Part shown: positions 34,959-42,876 of the stretch, one piece after another | Position numbering within the stretch: position 1 is the stretch's first letter | Layout: every line of letters starts with the position of its first letter | NCBI RefSeq assembly: GCF_900142575.1 | Contig: NZ_FRBI01000017.1 | Coordinates: 90,047 to 154,046 of the forward strand | Reading direction: 5' to 3' | DNA length: 64,000 bases | From: Actinacidiphila paucisporea | GTDB lineage: Bacteria; Actinomycetota; Actinomycetes; Streptomycetales; Streptomycetaceae | Position numbers and translations under genes: made by a program | The notes under the pieces: generated by a model | What the model saw: the letters and a program-made list of their open reading frames with translations, nothing else | Database searches by the model: none | Told to the model about the DNA's origin: nothing

Positions 34959-35001
34959 GGAGCGGATGACGGGAATCGAACCCGCGCTCTGAGCTTGGGA
35001 A
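34959..35001 (-). repeat. att-like tRNA-Gly 3' fragment 7 (closest match)
   Basis: 43 bp identical to the tRNA 3' half. In addition the 50 bp to its left (GGTCCAGACAACAACAAAGG, hairpin and CCTTTTCCGTGG) are identical to those left of the real tRNA. The integrase ends 53 bp to the left; a TGGTGCGC/TGGTGCGG pair lies near 35,104. Confidence 0.85.
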
Positions 35002-35477
35002 TCACAGGTGCTCGGCCGGCGTACCTGCTGGTCAGGCGGCTCGCGCGCTGTCCGGCGGCTCACGTCCGCGTGCCCGCGTCTGGCCGTGGCGTACCGCTGG
35101 ACCTGGTGCGCAAGTGGTGCGGGGTGATGTCTGAAGCCCCTGCAGCCGTCCGGCTTCGGTATCGCCGGCGTCCCGTGCGGCGGCCGTACTCTGTTCGTTG
35201 GGAACGTGGCGGGCAGCTTCGCGGGCGACATGCCCGCTTTTCGCTTTCTTGGAAGCTGGTCCAAAGCGGGTCGACTCCATGGGAAACGCGCAGGTCAGTC
35301 AGACTGCTCCGCGCGCCCGCAGGGACCCGGCGGCGAGGCCGAGGAGGGGCGCCGAGGATGACCGCTCTCCGCGTCCGCGGGGATGGACCCGGTGCCGGCG
35401 GTAGAGCGTAGGCGTGCGTTCGCCGACGCGGCGACCAGTGAGCCCTGTCGCTCGGCGGCACTGACGGGGAACGGCCG
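35002..35477. other. Non-coding stretch right of att-like fragment 7
   Basis: 475 bp holding the right-arm repeat pair near 35,104 and otherwise no gene I can support. Frames here are arginine-rich without ribosome-binding sites. Confidence 0.45.
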
Positions 35478-35511
35478 TCGGTACCAAGGCAGCTTGCCGG
35501 TGGTACCGACG
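35478..35511. terminator. Terminator of sugar dehydrogenase gene
   Basis: GTCGGTACCA ... TGGTACCGAC, a perfect 10-bp inverted repeat whose 14-base loop itself holds GGCA-GCT-TGCC. It starts about 20 bp past the stop of the minus-strand gene ending at 35532. Confidence 0.75.
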
Positions 35512-35531
35512 TCAGCCCGTTCCCTGTCTCC

Positions 35532-37079
35532 TCAGCTTCCGGTGCGGGCGCAGGATGCCTTGTTGAGAAGGAAGCGGCCCGGTGCGGACCGGTCGTCCGT
35601 GTGGGAGGCCAGATAGCCCAGGGTGATGGAGCCGCCCGGCGGGATTGCCGAGTTGTATCCGGAGTCGGACGCAGTGTAGAGGTCGCCGATGTTGGTCAGG
35701 GTGGTGTTCCAGTCCGAGATGACAGCCTGCCCATAGGGCAGCGGGAACTCCAGCGCCCAGCCGTTGATCGGGGTTGTGCCCCTGTTCGTGACGGTGAGAT
35801 AGACGGCCATGCCGGTGCCCCAGACGTTCGTCGTGACGGCGACCTGACAGGTCGGCGTCGTGTGCGCGAACGAAACCCGGTGCAGGCCGCCGGGGAGGTC
35901 GTTGACCACGTAGAGCTCGCCGTCAGGGGTGGACCCGAAAGCCGTCACCTGGGTGGGCATCTGGCCGATCGCGGCCTGGCGGAGGACGCCGTTGCTGTCG
36001 GGGCGCAGCGCCCAGATGGTGGACGTGCAGTAGTCGGTGGCGATGTACGTGCCTCCGGCCAGTTCAGCGAACTGCCGGCCGCGGTAGACCTGGCCGCCGA
36101 TGACCGCGCAGCTACCGTTGTAGTGCGAGTAGTAGAAGTCCTGGGCGCGGTAGCGGGCACCGGACGAGCACTGGGACGCGTCGAAGACCTGCGGCCCCTC
36201 GTAGCACGACCAGCCCAGGTTGGTTCCGGGCTGCTCGTTGCGCGTCAGGTGGTCGATCTCCTCCCACAGGCCCTGGCCGACGTCAGCCACCCACATCGAC
36301 CCGTCCGCGGGGTCGAAGGAGAACCGCCAGGGGTTGCGGGCGCCCCACACCCAGATCTCGCCGCGGGCGCCGGCGACACCGGCGAACGGGTTGTCCGCGG
36401 GGATGCAGTACGGGAGCGCACCGCAACTGCGGCTCACGTCGAGGCGGAGGATCTTGCCGAGCAGGATGTCGGTCCGCTGCCCGCTGTCGAAGGGGTCACC
36501 GGCACCACCGCCGTCGCCGATGCCCCAGTACAGCTTGCCGTCGGGGCCGAAGGCGAGCTGGCCACCGTTGTGGTTGGTGTAGTCGGCGTGCGGCTGCTGC
36601 AGCAGGACCTCGAGGCGCGCGTCGGCGAGGCTGTAGCGGGCAAGGGTGACCGCACCGTCGGGCAGCGCGGTGAAGGCGAGGTAGAACTGCCGGCCCTGGA
36701 CGAAGTCCGGGGGGAGGGCGATGCCGAGCAGTCCGCGCTCGTTGTCCGACGAGTCCACCTGGGACGTGATGTCCAGCAGCGGGGTGGAGGCGAGCCCGGT
36801 GGCCGGGTCGTAGACGCGAACCCTTCCGAACTTCTCGGTGATGAACAGCCGCCCTGTGCCGTCGTCGGGCGCGGCCAGGGCCGTCGGGCGTTGCAGGCCG
36901 GAGGCGACCTGGGTGGTGGTCGCGGTGATCTCCTCCAGCGGTACCGCCGAGGCGACGGCCCGCGACTCCGTGGAGAGCGGGGCCTCGGCAGACGAGGCGG
37001 GGAGGGAGAGGGGACCGGTCACGAGCACCGGGAGTGCGAGCAGCAGGCCGATCCATCGGCGACGTAAGTGTCTCAACAT
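35532..37079 (-). CDS. Secreted PQQ-type sugar dehydrogenase with CBM2-like domain
   Basis: 515 aa. Signal peptide: RHLRRRWIGLLLALPVLV followed by SLPASSAEA. Residues about 55-400 form a six-bladed propeller of the soluble glucose/aldose sugar dehydrogenase family (RPTALAAPDDGTGRLFITEK; YTNHNGGQLAFGPDGKLYWG; WGARNPWRFSFDP). The last 105 residues (CQVAVTTNVWGTGMAVYLTV; INGWALEFPLP; SGYNSAIPPGGS) form a CBM2-type carbohydrate-binding domain with bounding cysteines. It probably oxidises or binds sugars at plant polysaccharide outside the cell. It is the only gene in the youngest island segment. Confidence 0.88.
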   Translation of the reverse strand: MLRHLRRRWIGLLLALPVLVTGPLSLPASSAEAPLSTESRAVASAVPLEEITATTTQVASGLQRPTALAAPDDGTGRLFITEKFGRVRVYDPATGLASTPLLDITSQVDSSDNERGLLGIALPPDFVQGRQFYLAFTALPDGAVTLARYSLADARLEVLLQQPHADYTNHNGGQLAFGPDGKLYWGIGDGGGAGDPFDSGQRTDILLGKILRLDVSRSCGALPYCIPADNPFAGVAGARGEIWVWGARNPWRFSFDPADGSMWVADVGQGLWEEIDHLTRNEQPGTNLGWSCYEGPQVFDASQCSSGARYRAQDFYYSHYNGSCAVIGGQVYRGRQFAELAGGTYIATDYCTSTIWALRPDSNGVLRQAAIGQMPTQVTAFGSTPDGELYVVNDLPGGLHRVSFAHTTPTCQVAVTTNVWGTGMAVYLTVTNRGTTPINGWALEFPLPYGQAVISDWNTTLTNIGDLYTASDSGYNSAIPPGGSITLGYLASHTDDRSAPGRFLLNKASCARTGS

Positions 37080-37834
37080 TGCGGCTCCAGCGAGGGGGGA
37101 CCCGTTCGGGAAGCGAACGAGCAGTGCGGGACCGTACTTTCGTCGGAACTACATGTGCCTCGCGGGACGCTACTGCCTCTCCCCCCTAGGTGCCAGGCCG
37201 TCTCCCCGTGGATGTCCCCGTATTTCCTTCCGCTTCTTCGATCCGTACGGCGGCACCCGTCTGCATGCCGGTTCGGCAAGATCCTCTGTGTGCCGGCGAC
37301 CGGGAAATCACGCTGGGCGGGCGACAGGCACCGACCGACGGCGAGGAGAACGGAGACGCAAGGACCGGACATCACGGCCGCGGATGTCGGTGCGAGGTCT
37401 TCGAAATCTCCGGCGAAACCGGGGCGGTCACCGGATTCGCGGCCGGGTCCATGGCCGGGTCCGTGCGCGGAGGCGGTGGATCGGGGATGGACGAGGCGAG
37501 GGCCGCTCGCAGGCATTCGGCACCGGGGCGGCCGTCGACGGCAGCGACTTGCGTGCCCCCGAAGGGCACGGCCATGCGGCAGGCCCCATTCGAGCGACTT
37601 TCCGGATTTCCGTCCCGCGTTCCGCGCCGCCCGCGTGTGTCGTACCCGAGCACATCATGGGCGGTCCCGTGAACTCAGAAATCTGTCCGCGGCCCGCTGG
37701 AGGTCCCGGTTCAGGGCTTCGCGCCCTCAGCGGCACGGGGTCATCGCCGGGTATCGAGGAAAGGAATGGCACCAATTGACCGCCAGAAGTGGTGCGGAAG
37801 TGGTGCGGGTTCTTCAAATGGTCCAGACAACAAC
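37080..37834. other. Non-coding region: dehydrogenase promoter and att left flank
   Basis: About 750 bp. The left part should carry the promoter of the sugar dehydrogenase. From about 37,700 it is homologous to the left flanks of att-like fragments 4 and 5 (GGTTCAGGGC, GGTCATCG, GCACCAATTGACCGCC) and holds a TGGTGCGG pair at 37,787-37,805. No gene can be supported; open frames on both strands lack coding signs. Confidence 0.5.
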
Positions 37835-37864
37835 AAAGGCCCAAGTCATTGACCTGGGCCTTTT
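37835..37864 (-). terminator. tRNA-Gly terminator
   Basis: On the minus strand AAAGGCCCA-GGTC-AAT-GACT-TGGGCCTTT forms a long stem followed by TTGTTGTTGT, a factor-independent terminator just after the tRNA. Copies or variants accompany att-like fragments 3-7, so the duplicated att segment reaches past the tRNA end. Confidence 0.8.
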
Positions 37865-37867
37865 CCG

Positions 37868-37941
37868 TGGAGCGGATGACGGGAATCGAACCCGCGCTCT
37901 GAGCTTGGGAAGCTCATGTTCTACCATTAAACTACATCCGC
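37868..37941 (-). tRNA. tRNA-Gly (anticodon CCC)
   Basis: Full cloverleaf on the minus strand: acceptor GCGGATG/CATCCGC with discriminator T and encoded CCA; D-arm with TTTAATGGTAGAA; anticodon stem TGAGC/GCTCA with loop TTCCCAA (anticodon CCC); T-arm CGGGTTCGATTCCCG. 71 nt without CCA. It is the only complete copy in the window and the integration target for the island to its left. Confidence 0.95.
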
Positions 37942-38102
37942 TAAAAAGCCCCCCGAATGGTGCTTCGCGAACACTCTACCCTACGTGCGGGTGGGGCGGG
38001 GGGAGGTGGCGGGTGCGTGGGGCGGTGTGGCTGGCAGGGGTGGGGTGGGGGATCACCTAATGTGGGGGTTTGTCGGCCACGCGGACTTGGGGAAGGGGCT
38101 TC

Positions 38103-38276
38103 ATGGAGCGCACTGTCGTTCGTTGTGCGGAGGGGCATGTGTTCACCACCGGGGTGTTTCCGTTGCAGCAGTTGGGGGTGCAGCGGTTGGGGCCGGGGCG
38201 GTTGGTCAGGTGTCCGCGGTGTGCGCGGCTGCGGCATGCGGTGCCGGTGGGGGAAGGTGCCAGCGGGGGGAAGTAG
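38103..38276 (+). CDS. Small zinc-ribbon-like protein
   Basis: 57 aa: VRCAEGHVFTTGVFPLQQLG near the start and VRCPRCARLRHAVPVGE near the end, giving cysteines at about 8, 43 and 46 plus a histidine at 12 that could bind zinc. GGGGAAGGGG lies just before the ATG. It is short, conserved-looking and immediately upstream of dcd on the same strand (22 bp). Confidence 0.7.
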   Translation: MERTVVRCAEGHVFTTGVFPLQQLGVQRLGPGRLVRCPRCARLRHAVPVGEGASGGK

Positions 38277-38298
38277 CGGCAGGGGTTAGGGTCGTTCC

Positions 38299-38874
38299 GT
38301 GCTTCTCTCAGACAAGGACATCCGGACCGAAATCGACAACGGGCGCGTGCGCGTCGACCCGTACGAGCCGTCGATGGTGCAGCCGTCGAGTATCGACGTG
38401 CGCCTGGACCGGTTTTTCCGGGTGTTCGAGAACCACCGGTATCCGCATATCGACCCGGCGGTCGAGCAGCCGGATCTGACGCGGCTGGTGGAGCCGGAAG
38501 GGGACGACGCCTTCATCCTGCATCCCGGCGAGTTCGTGCTGGCCTCGACGTACGAGGTCATCTCGCTGCCGGACGATGTGGCGTCGCGGCTGGAGGGGAA
38601 GTCCAGTCTGGGGCGGCTCGGGCTGCTGACGCATTCGACGGCCGGGTTCATCGACCCGGGGTTCTCCGGGCACGTGACGCTGGAGTTGTCGAACGTGGCG
38701 ACGCTGCCGATCAAGTTGTGGCCGGGGATGAAGATCGGGCAGCTGTGCCTGTTCCGGCTCACCTCGCCGGCCGAGTTCCCGTACGGGTCGCAGCGGTACG
38801 GCTCGCGCTACCAGGGGCAGCGCGGGCCGACCGCCTCCAGGTCGTATCTGAACTTCCACCGCACCCAGGTGTGA
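38299..38874 (+). CDS. dcd: dCTP deaminase
   Basis: 191 aa, the normal length. MLLSDKDIRTEI starts the protein; the active-site region reads GKSSLGRLGLLTHSTAGFID then PGFSGHVTLELSN, and the C-terminus has SQRYGSRYQGQRGPTASR. It deaminates dCTP to dUTP for thymidylate synthesis (some actinobacterial forms also hydrolyse dUTP). The start is GTG at 38299. Its stop codon forms one arm of a palindrome shared with the convergent gene. Confidence 0.95.
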   Translation: MLLSDKDIRTEIDNGRVRVDPYEPSMVQPSSIDVRLDRFFRVFENHRYPHIDPAVEQPDLTRLVEPEGDDAFILHPGEFVLASTYEVISLPDDVASRLEGKSSLGRLGLLTHSTAGFIDPGFSGHVTLELSNVATLPIKLWPGMKIGQLCLFRLTSPAEFPYGSQRYGSRYQGQRGPTASRSYLNFHRTQV

Positions 38875-38889
38875 GGCCCGCGGGCCTCA
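38872..38889. terminator. Palindrome spanning two convergent stop codons
   Basis: TGAGGCCCG-CGGGCCTCA is a perfect 18-bp palindrome. Its first three bases are the dcd stop and its last three (as TGA on the other strand) are the stop of the DUF2000 gene. It can fold on either strand as a short GC-rich hairpin. Confidence 0.6.
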
Positions 38890-39303
38890 GGGGTGCATCC
38901 GGGCGCCCTTGAGGGTCTTGTCGACGGCGTTGCGCGGGCCGTAGACCGCCAGGCCCACCAGGTCGAGGCCGGCGGTCGGGACGGCGCGGACGGCCGCGCG
39001 GTTGTCGGCGTCGTTGCCGGTGGCGAAGAGGTCGGCGGTGAAGACTGCGCTGGGCAGCACGCGGGACAGCGCCCGGGTGTGGGCGGCCGTCAGGACGTCC
39101 TTGCCGCCCTCGAAGACCAGCACCGGCTGGCGGAACATCGGCAGGTACGCGGTGCCGTCGGCGTCTTCATAGGGCTCGCCGACGACTTCGGGCAGCTGCG
39201 TGCCCAGGCCGCTCACCAGGAACGCCGTCACGTTCAGCCGCTGCCACGGCTCCAGGTCCTCGCGCAGCAGCACGGCGATCTTCGTATCGAAAGCTGTGGT
39301 CAT
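38887..39303 (-). CDS. DUF2000 family protein
   Basis: 138 aa. DTKIAVLLREDLEPWQRLNV and TAFLVSGLGTQLPEVVGEPY match the DUF2000 family, small soluble proteins of unknown function with a peptidyl-tRNA hydrolase II-like fold. ALSRVLPSAVFTADLFATGN and GLDLVGLAVYGPRNAVDK complete the domain. Convergent with dcd. Confidence 0.85.
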   Translation of the reverse strand: MTTAFDTKIAVLLREDLEPWQRLNVTAFLVSGLGTQLPEVVGEPYEDADGTAYLPMFRQPVLVFEGGKDVLTAAHTRALSRVLPSAVFTADLFATGNDADNRAAVRAVPTAGLDLVGLAVYGPRNAVDKTLKGARMHP

Positions 39304-39403
39304 GGGCCAAGACTGCGTGCCGTGCGGGGCGCGTGTCTTGTACGTTCCTGGCCTGTGTCCCGGGCCCGGGCCCTGCGTCCCGGGCCACCGTCCCCCGGCG
39401 GCC

Positions 39404-40216
39404 TCAGATCAGCGGGAGCTTGAACAGCATCAGCAGCGCCACCAGTTGGATCGACGACGCCCCCAGCGCCTTGAGCCACGGCAGGTCGTGGGATTTGCCG
39501 ACCATCGACGTCATCAGGGCCGCGCACGCCAGCCAGGTCAGCCAGCCCAGCAGCTGGACGAAGCTGTTGCCGCCGCCCAGGAAGAGGGCGAAGAAGAGCC
39601 GCGGGGCGTCGGTGAGGGACGTGATCAGCAGGGCCAGGCCGATGGTCGGCGCCCAGGCGCCGTCGCCGCCGAGCTGGCGGGCCAGGGTGTTGGTGACCGC
39701 GCCCAGGGTCAGGCCGCACAGGGTGACGGCGATGGCGGTGGTGACGACCCAGGGGACGCTGGCGGACAGGTTCGCGTCCAGGACGTCCTTGCGGGCCGCG
39801 TCGAAGCCGAAGACGGCCAGCAGGCCGTAGACGAAGGTCACGGTGAGCGCGGGGCCCCACATGCTGTGGTCGCGCATCTGCCAGAAGGTGCGGCCGGGGC
39901 GCAGCAGGATGCCGCCGAGCAGCTGCTTCCAGTGCAGCCGCGGGCCGGCCGGCGGCGCGCTGGCCTGGCCGGCGCGATAGGTCGCCACGTTGTCGTCGGG
40001 GGAGCCGTACGCGTACGGGTCCGCGAGCTGCGCCGGCTCGCCCAGCGTGAACGCCCGGGTGTGGCCGGGGGCGTCGTCGTACGCGGGCGGCTGGCCGTAC
40101 GCCGGCGGCCGGCCGTGGTGCCCGGGCTCGCCGGAGGGCGCGTACTGGCCGTACTCGGGCGGGTAGCCGCCCGGTACGTTCGGGTCCTGTCGTCGTCGGT
40201 TCTCGAATCCACCCAC
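39404..40216 (-). CDS. Yip1-family membrane protein
   Basis: 270 aa. The first 100 residues are Gly/Pro/Tyr-rich and disordered. LHWKQLLGGILLRPGRTFWQ then introduces five membrane segments (about 120-140, 150-172, 185-205, 215-240, 250-268), typical of Yip1-domain proteins. Function in bacteria is unknown. It is transcribed in the same direction as the Fe-S protein upstream of it, about 125 bp away. Confidence 0.75.
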   Translation of the reverse strand: MGGFENRRRQDPNVPGGYPPEYGQYAPSGEPGHHGRPPAYGQPPAYDDAPGHTRAFTLGEPAQLADPYAYGSPDDNVATYRAGQASAPPAGPRLHWKQLLGGILLRPGRTFWQMRDHSMWGPALTVTFVYGLLAVFGFDAARKDVLDANLSASVPWVVTTAIAVTLCGLTLGAVTNTLARQLGGDGAWAPTIGLALLITSLTDAPRLFFALFLGGGNSFVQLLGWLTWLACAALMTSMVGKSHDLPWLKALGASSIQLVALLMLFKLPLI

Positions 40217-40340
40217 GTCTTCGAACGTACCCGCTCCCCGGCGCCCGACCCCGGGCAGCCGAATCCGGGCGCCGCTTTGCTGCCAACCTGTGACACGTCG
40301 CGGCGGCGCCCGAAGGGGCCCGGGGTCGACCGGTGAGGCG

Positions 40341-42611
40341 TCAGCCGGCGGCGGCGTCCGCGCTCGCGTCGGCGGGGACCGCCATGGCCGGGGTGCGCAC
40401 GGAGTCGAGCAGCAGTTGTGCCACGTCCACGACCTGGAGCGACTCCTTCGCCTTGCCTTCGTTCTTCTTGCCGTTGACGGAGTCGGTGAGCATCACCAGG
40501 CAGAACGGGCAGGCGGTCGAGACGATGTCCGGGTCGAGGGACAGCGCCTCGTCGACCCGCTCGTTGTTGATGCGCTTGCCGATCCGCTCCTCCATCCACA
40601 TCCGGGCGCCGCCGGCGCCGCAGCAGAAGCCGCGGTCCTTGTGCCGGTGCATCTCCTCGCTGCGCAGGCCGGGCACCTTGGCGATGATCTCGCGCGGCGG
40701 TGTGTAGACCTTGTTGTGCCGGCCCAGGTAGCAGGGGTCGTGGTAAGTGATCAGTCCCTCGACCGGGGTGACCGGGACGAGGCGGCCCTCGTCCACCAGG
40801 GTCTGCAGCAGCTGGGTGTGGTGGATGACCTCGTATTCGCCGCCGAGCTGCGGATATTCGTTGGCGATGGTGTTGAAGCAGTGCGGGCAGGTCGCGACGA
40901 TCTTCTTCGACGCCTTGGGCTTCCTCGTCGAGGGGTCCACCTTGCCGTCCTCGTCGAGGGACTCGCCGAAGGCCATGTTGAGCATGGCGACGTTCTCCGC
41001 GCCGAGCTGCTGGAAGAGGAATTCGTTGCCCAGGCGGCGGGGTGAATCGCCTGTGCAGTTCTCCTCGCCGCCCATGATGGCGAAGTTGACGCCGGCAATG
41101 TGCAGCAGTTCCGCGAAGGCCTTGGTGGTCTTCTTCGCCCGGTCCTCCAGCGAGCCGGCGCAGCCGACCCAGTACAGGTACTCGACCTCGGTCAGGTCCT
41201 CGACGTCCTCGCCGACGACCGGGACCTCGAAGTCGACCTCCTTGACCCAGGCCAGGCGCTGCTTCTTGGGCAGGCCCCAGGGGTTGCCCTTCTTCTCCAG
41301 GTTCTTGAGCATCGTGCCGGCCTCCGAGGGGAAGGACGACTCGATCATCACCTGGTAGCGGCGCATGTCGATGATGTGGTCGATGTGCTCGATGTCGACC
41401 GGGCACTGCTCGACGCAGGCGCCGCAGGTGGTGCAGGACCACAGGACGTCCGGGTCGATGACGCCGTTCTCCTCGGCGGTGCCGATCAGCGGGCGCTCGG
41501 CCTCGGCGAGGGCCGCGGCCGGGACGCCGGCGAGCTGCTCGGGGGTCGCCTGCTCCTCGCCCTCGGCGTTCTTGCCGCCGCCGGCCAGCAGGTAGGGCGC
41601 CTTGGCGTGGGCGTGGTCGCGCAGCGACATGATCAGCAGCTTGGGGGACAGCGGCTTGCCCGTGTTCCACGCCGGGCACTGCGACTGGCAGCGGCCGCAC
41701 TCGGTGCAGGTGGAGAAGTCGAGGATGCCCTTCCAGGAGAACTGCTCGACCTGGGAGACGCCGAAGACGTCGTCCTCACCGGGGTCCTCGAAGTCGATCG
41801 GCACACCGTTGCTGGTCATCGGCTGGAGGGCGCCGAGCGCGACCGGGCCGTGCGCGTTGCGCTTGAAGTAGATGTTGAAGAAGGCCAGGAAGCGGTGCCA
41901 GGCGACGCCCATGTTCGTGTTCAGGCCGAGCACGATGGCCCAGATCATCGTGACGCTCAGCTTGACCATGGCGGTGGCGTAGACGAGGTTCTGCAGCGTC
42001 TGCGTGCTCAGCCCGCGGAAGCCCGCGACGAGCGGGTACGAGGCGAAGTACCCGGCCTGGTAGTGGTCCACGCCGTGCAGGGCACCCTCCAGGCCGCGCA
42101 GCGTCATGATCGCCAGGCCGATGACCAGGACGACGTACTCCACGAAATACGCCTGCCAGGCGGTCGATCCGGCGAAGCGGGACTTGCGGCCGGCCCGGGA
42201 GGGCAGGTTCATCAGCCGGATGACGATCAGCGTGATGATGCCGAGGGTGGTGAGCGTCGCGATGAACTCGGTGTAGACCTCGTACGGCAGCCAGTCGCCG
42301 ATCCACGGCAGCATCCAGTCGGCCTTGAAGAGCTGGCCGTAGGCGTTGACGATCGTCAGGCCCAGGGTCAGGAAGCCGACCGCGACGAACCAGTGGGCGA
42401 CGCCGATGACGCCCCACTTGTTCATCCGGGTGTGGCCGACGAACTCGCGCAGCATCGTCGTCGTACGCGCCCGCGGGTCGTTCGTGCGGCTGCCGGCGGG
42501 GACGGGATTGCCGAGCCGGACGAAACGGTAGATCTGCGCGATGGCGAGGCTGATGAGCGCGACGCCGACCGCGGTGAGGACCAGCGACACGATGATCGCG
42601 GCGAGTTGCAT
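40341..42611 (-). CDS. Membrane Fe-S oxidoreductase (heterodisulfide-reductase-like)
   Basis: 756 aa. Six membrane segments in the first 270 residues are followed by two 4Fe-4S motifs (CTECGRCQSQCPAW and CTTCGACVEQCPVD). Next are two CCG-type cysteine-rich domains (CPHCFNTIANEYP, YHDPCYLGRH, GFCCGAGGARMWMEE, CPFCLVML). This layout is like HdrD or GlpC-type subunits fused to a cytochrome-b-like membrane part. It likely passes electrons between a soluble donor and the quinone pool. GAGGAG precedes the ATG at 42611; a longer frame to 42878 has no site. Confidence 0.88.
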   Translation of the reverse strand: MQLAAIIVSLVLTAVGVALISLAIAQIYRFVRLGNPVPAGSRTNDPRARTTTMLREFVGHTRMNKWGVIGVAHWFVAVGFLTLGLTIVNAYGQLFKADWMLPWIGDWLPYEVYTEFIATLTTLGIITLIVIRLMNLPSRAGRKSRFAGSTAWQAYFVEYVVLVIGLAIMTLRGLEGALHGVDHYQAGYFASYPLVAGFRGLSTQTLQNLVYATAMVKLSVTMIWAIVLGLNTNMGVAWHRFLAFFNIYFKRNAHGPVALGALQPMTSNGVPIDFEDPGEDDVFGVSQVEQFSWKGILDFSTCTECGRCQSQCPAWNTGKPLSPKLLIMSLRDHAHAKAPYLLAGGGKNAEGEEQATPEQLAGVPAAALAEAERPLIGTAEENGVIDPDVLWSCTTCGACVEQCPVDIEHIDHIIDMRRYQVMIESSFPSEAGTMLKNLEKKGNPWGLPKKQRLAWVKEVDFEVPVVGEDVEDLTEVEYLYWVGCAGSLEDRAKKTTKAFAELLHIAGVNFAIMGGEENCTGDSPRRLGNEFLFQQLGAENVAMLNMAFGESLDEDGKVDPSTRKPKASKKIVATCPHCFNTIANEYPQLGGEYEVIHHTQLLQTLVDEGRLVPVTPVEGLITYHDPCYLGRHNKVYTPPREIIAKVPGLRSEEMHRHKDRGFCCGAGGARMWMEERIGKRINNERVDEALSLDPDIVSTACPFCLVMLTDSVNGKKNEGKAKESLQVVDVAQLLLDSVRTPAMAVPADASADAAAG

Positions 42612-42876
42612 GTGGGCTCCTCGGGCCTGCGCACGGTGAACGGTGACTGGACTACTAAGCGGTAACTTAATGCGGTCCTGGCTGAGGTTACCCGGGATCG
42701 GGGAGGCCATAAAGCCGCGCCACCGGTGATCTGTGTCGCGCGCCGCACACGCGACATGTATGCCACGCCGATCCGATTGAAACCCGGGCGACCGTGACAC
42801 ATATGGATGAAGCCGACATTCGGCGGTGGACGGACGGCCCATGCTCCACCGGGCGAGTCGCGGGAGGAGTGGCGAC

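Larger units (their letters stand above)
10826..37941. mobile_element. tRNA-Gly att-site accretion island (seven segments)
   Basis: A 27-kb block bounded on the right by an intact tRNA-Gly(CCC) and divided by seven partial copies of the tRNA 3' half in one orientation. Most copies are accompanied by TGGTGCGG repeat pairs. One 5'-truncated tyrosine integrase remains. The cargo is mostly toxin, immunity and toxin-antitoxin genes plus metabolic enzymes. Known biology: many actinomycete integrases use tRNA 3' ends and rebuild the tRNA on insertion. Inference: serial insertions at the same tRNA created the array, with older segments to the left. Confidence 0.75.

Noticed and set aside
10826..35001. 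tRNA-like matches at seven sites as extra tRNA-Gly genes
   Set aside because: All lack the acceptor 5' strand, D-arm and 5' anticodon stem; only the 37,868-37,941 copy folds as a cloverleaf.
37136..37779. Several 100-300-codon frames between the sugar dehydrogenase and the tRNA
   Set aside because: No ribosome-binding sites, no coding bias and overlap with conserved att flank DNA.
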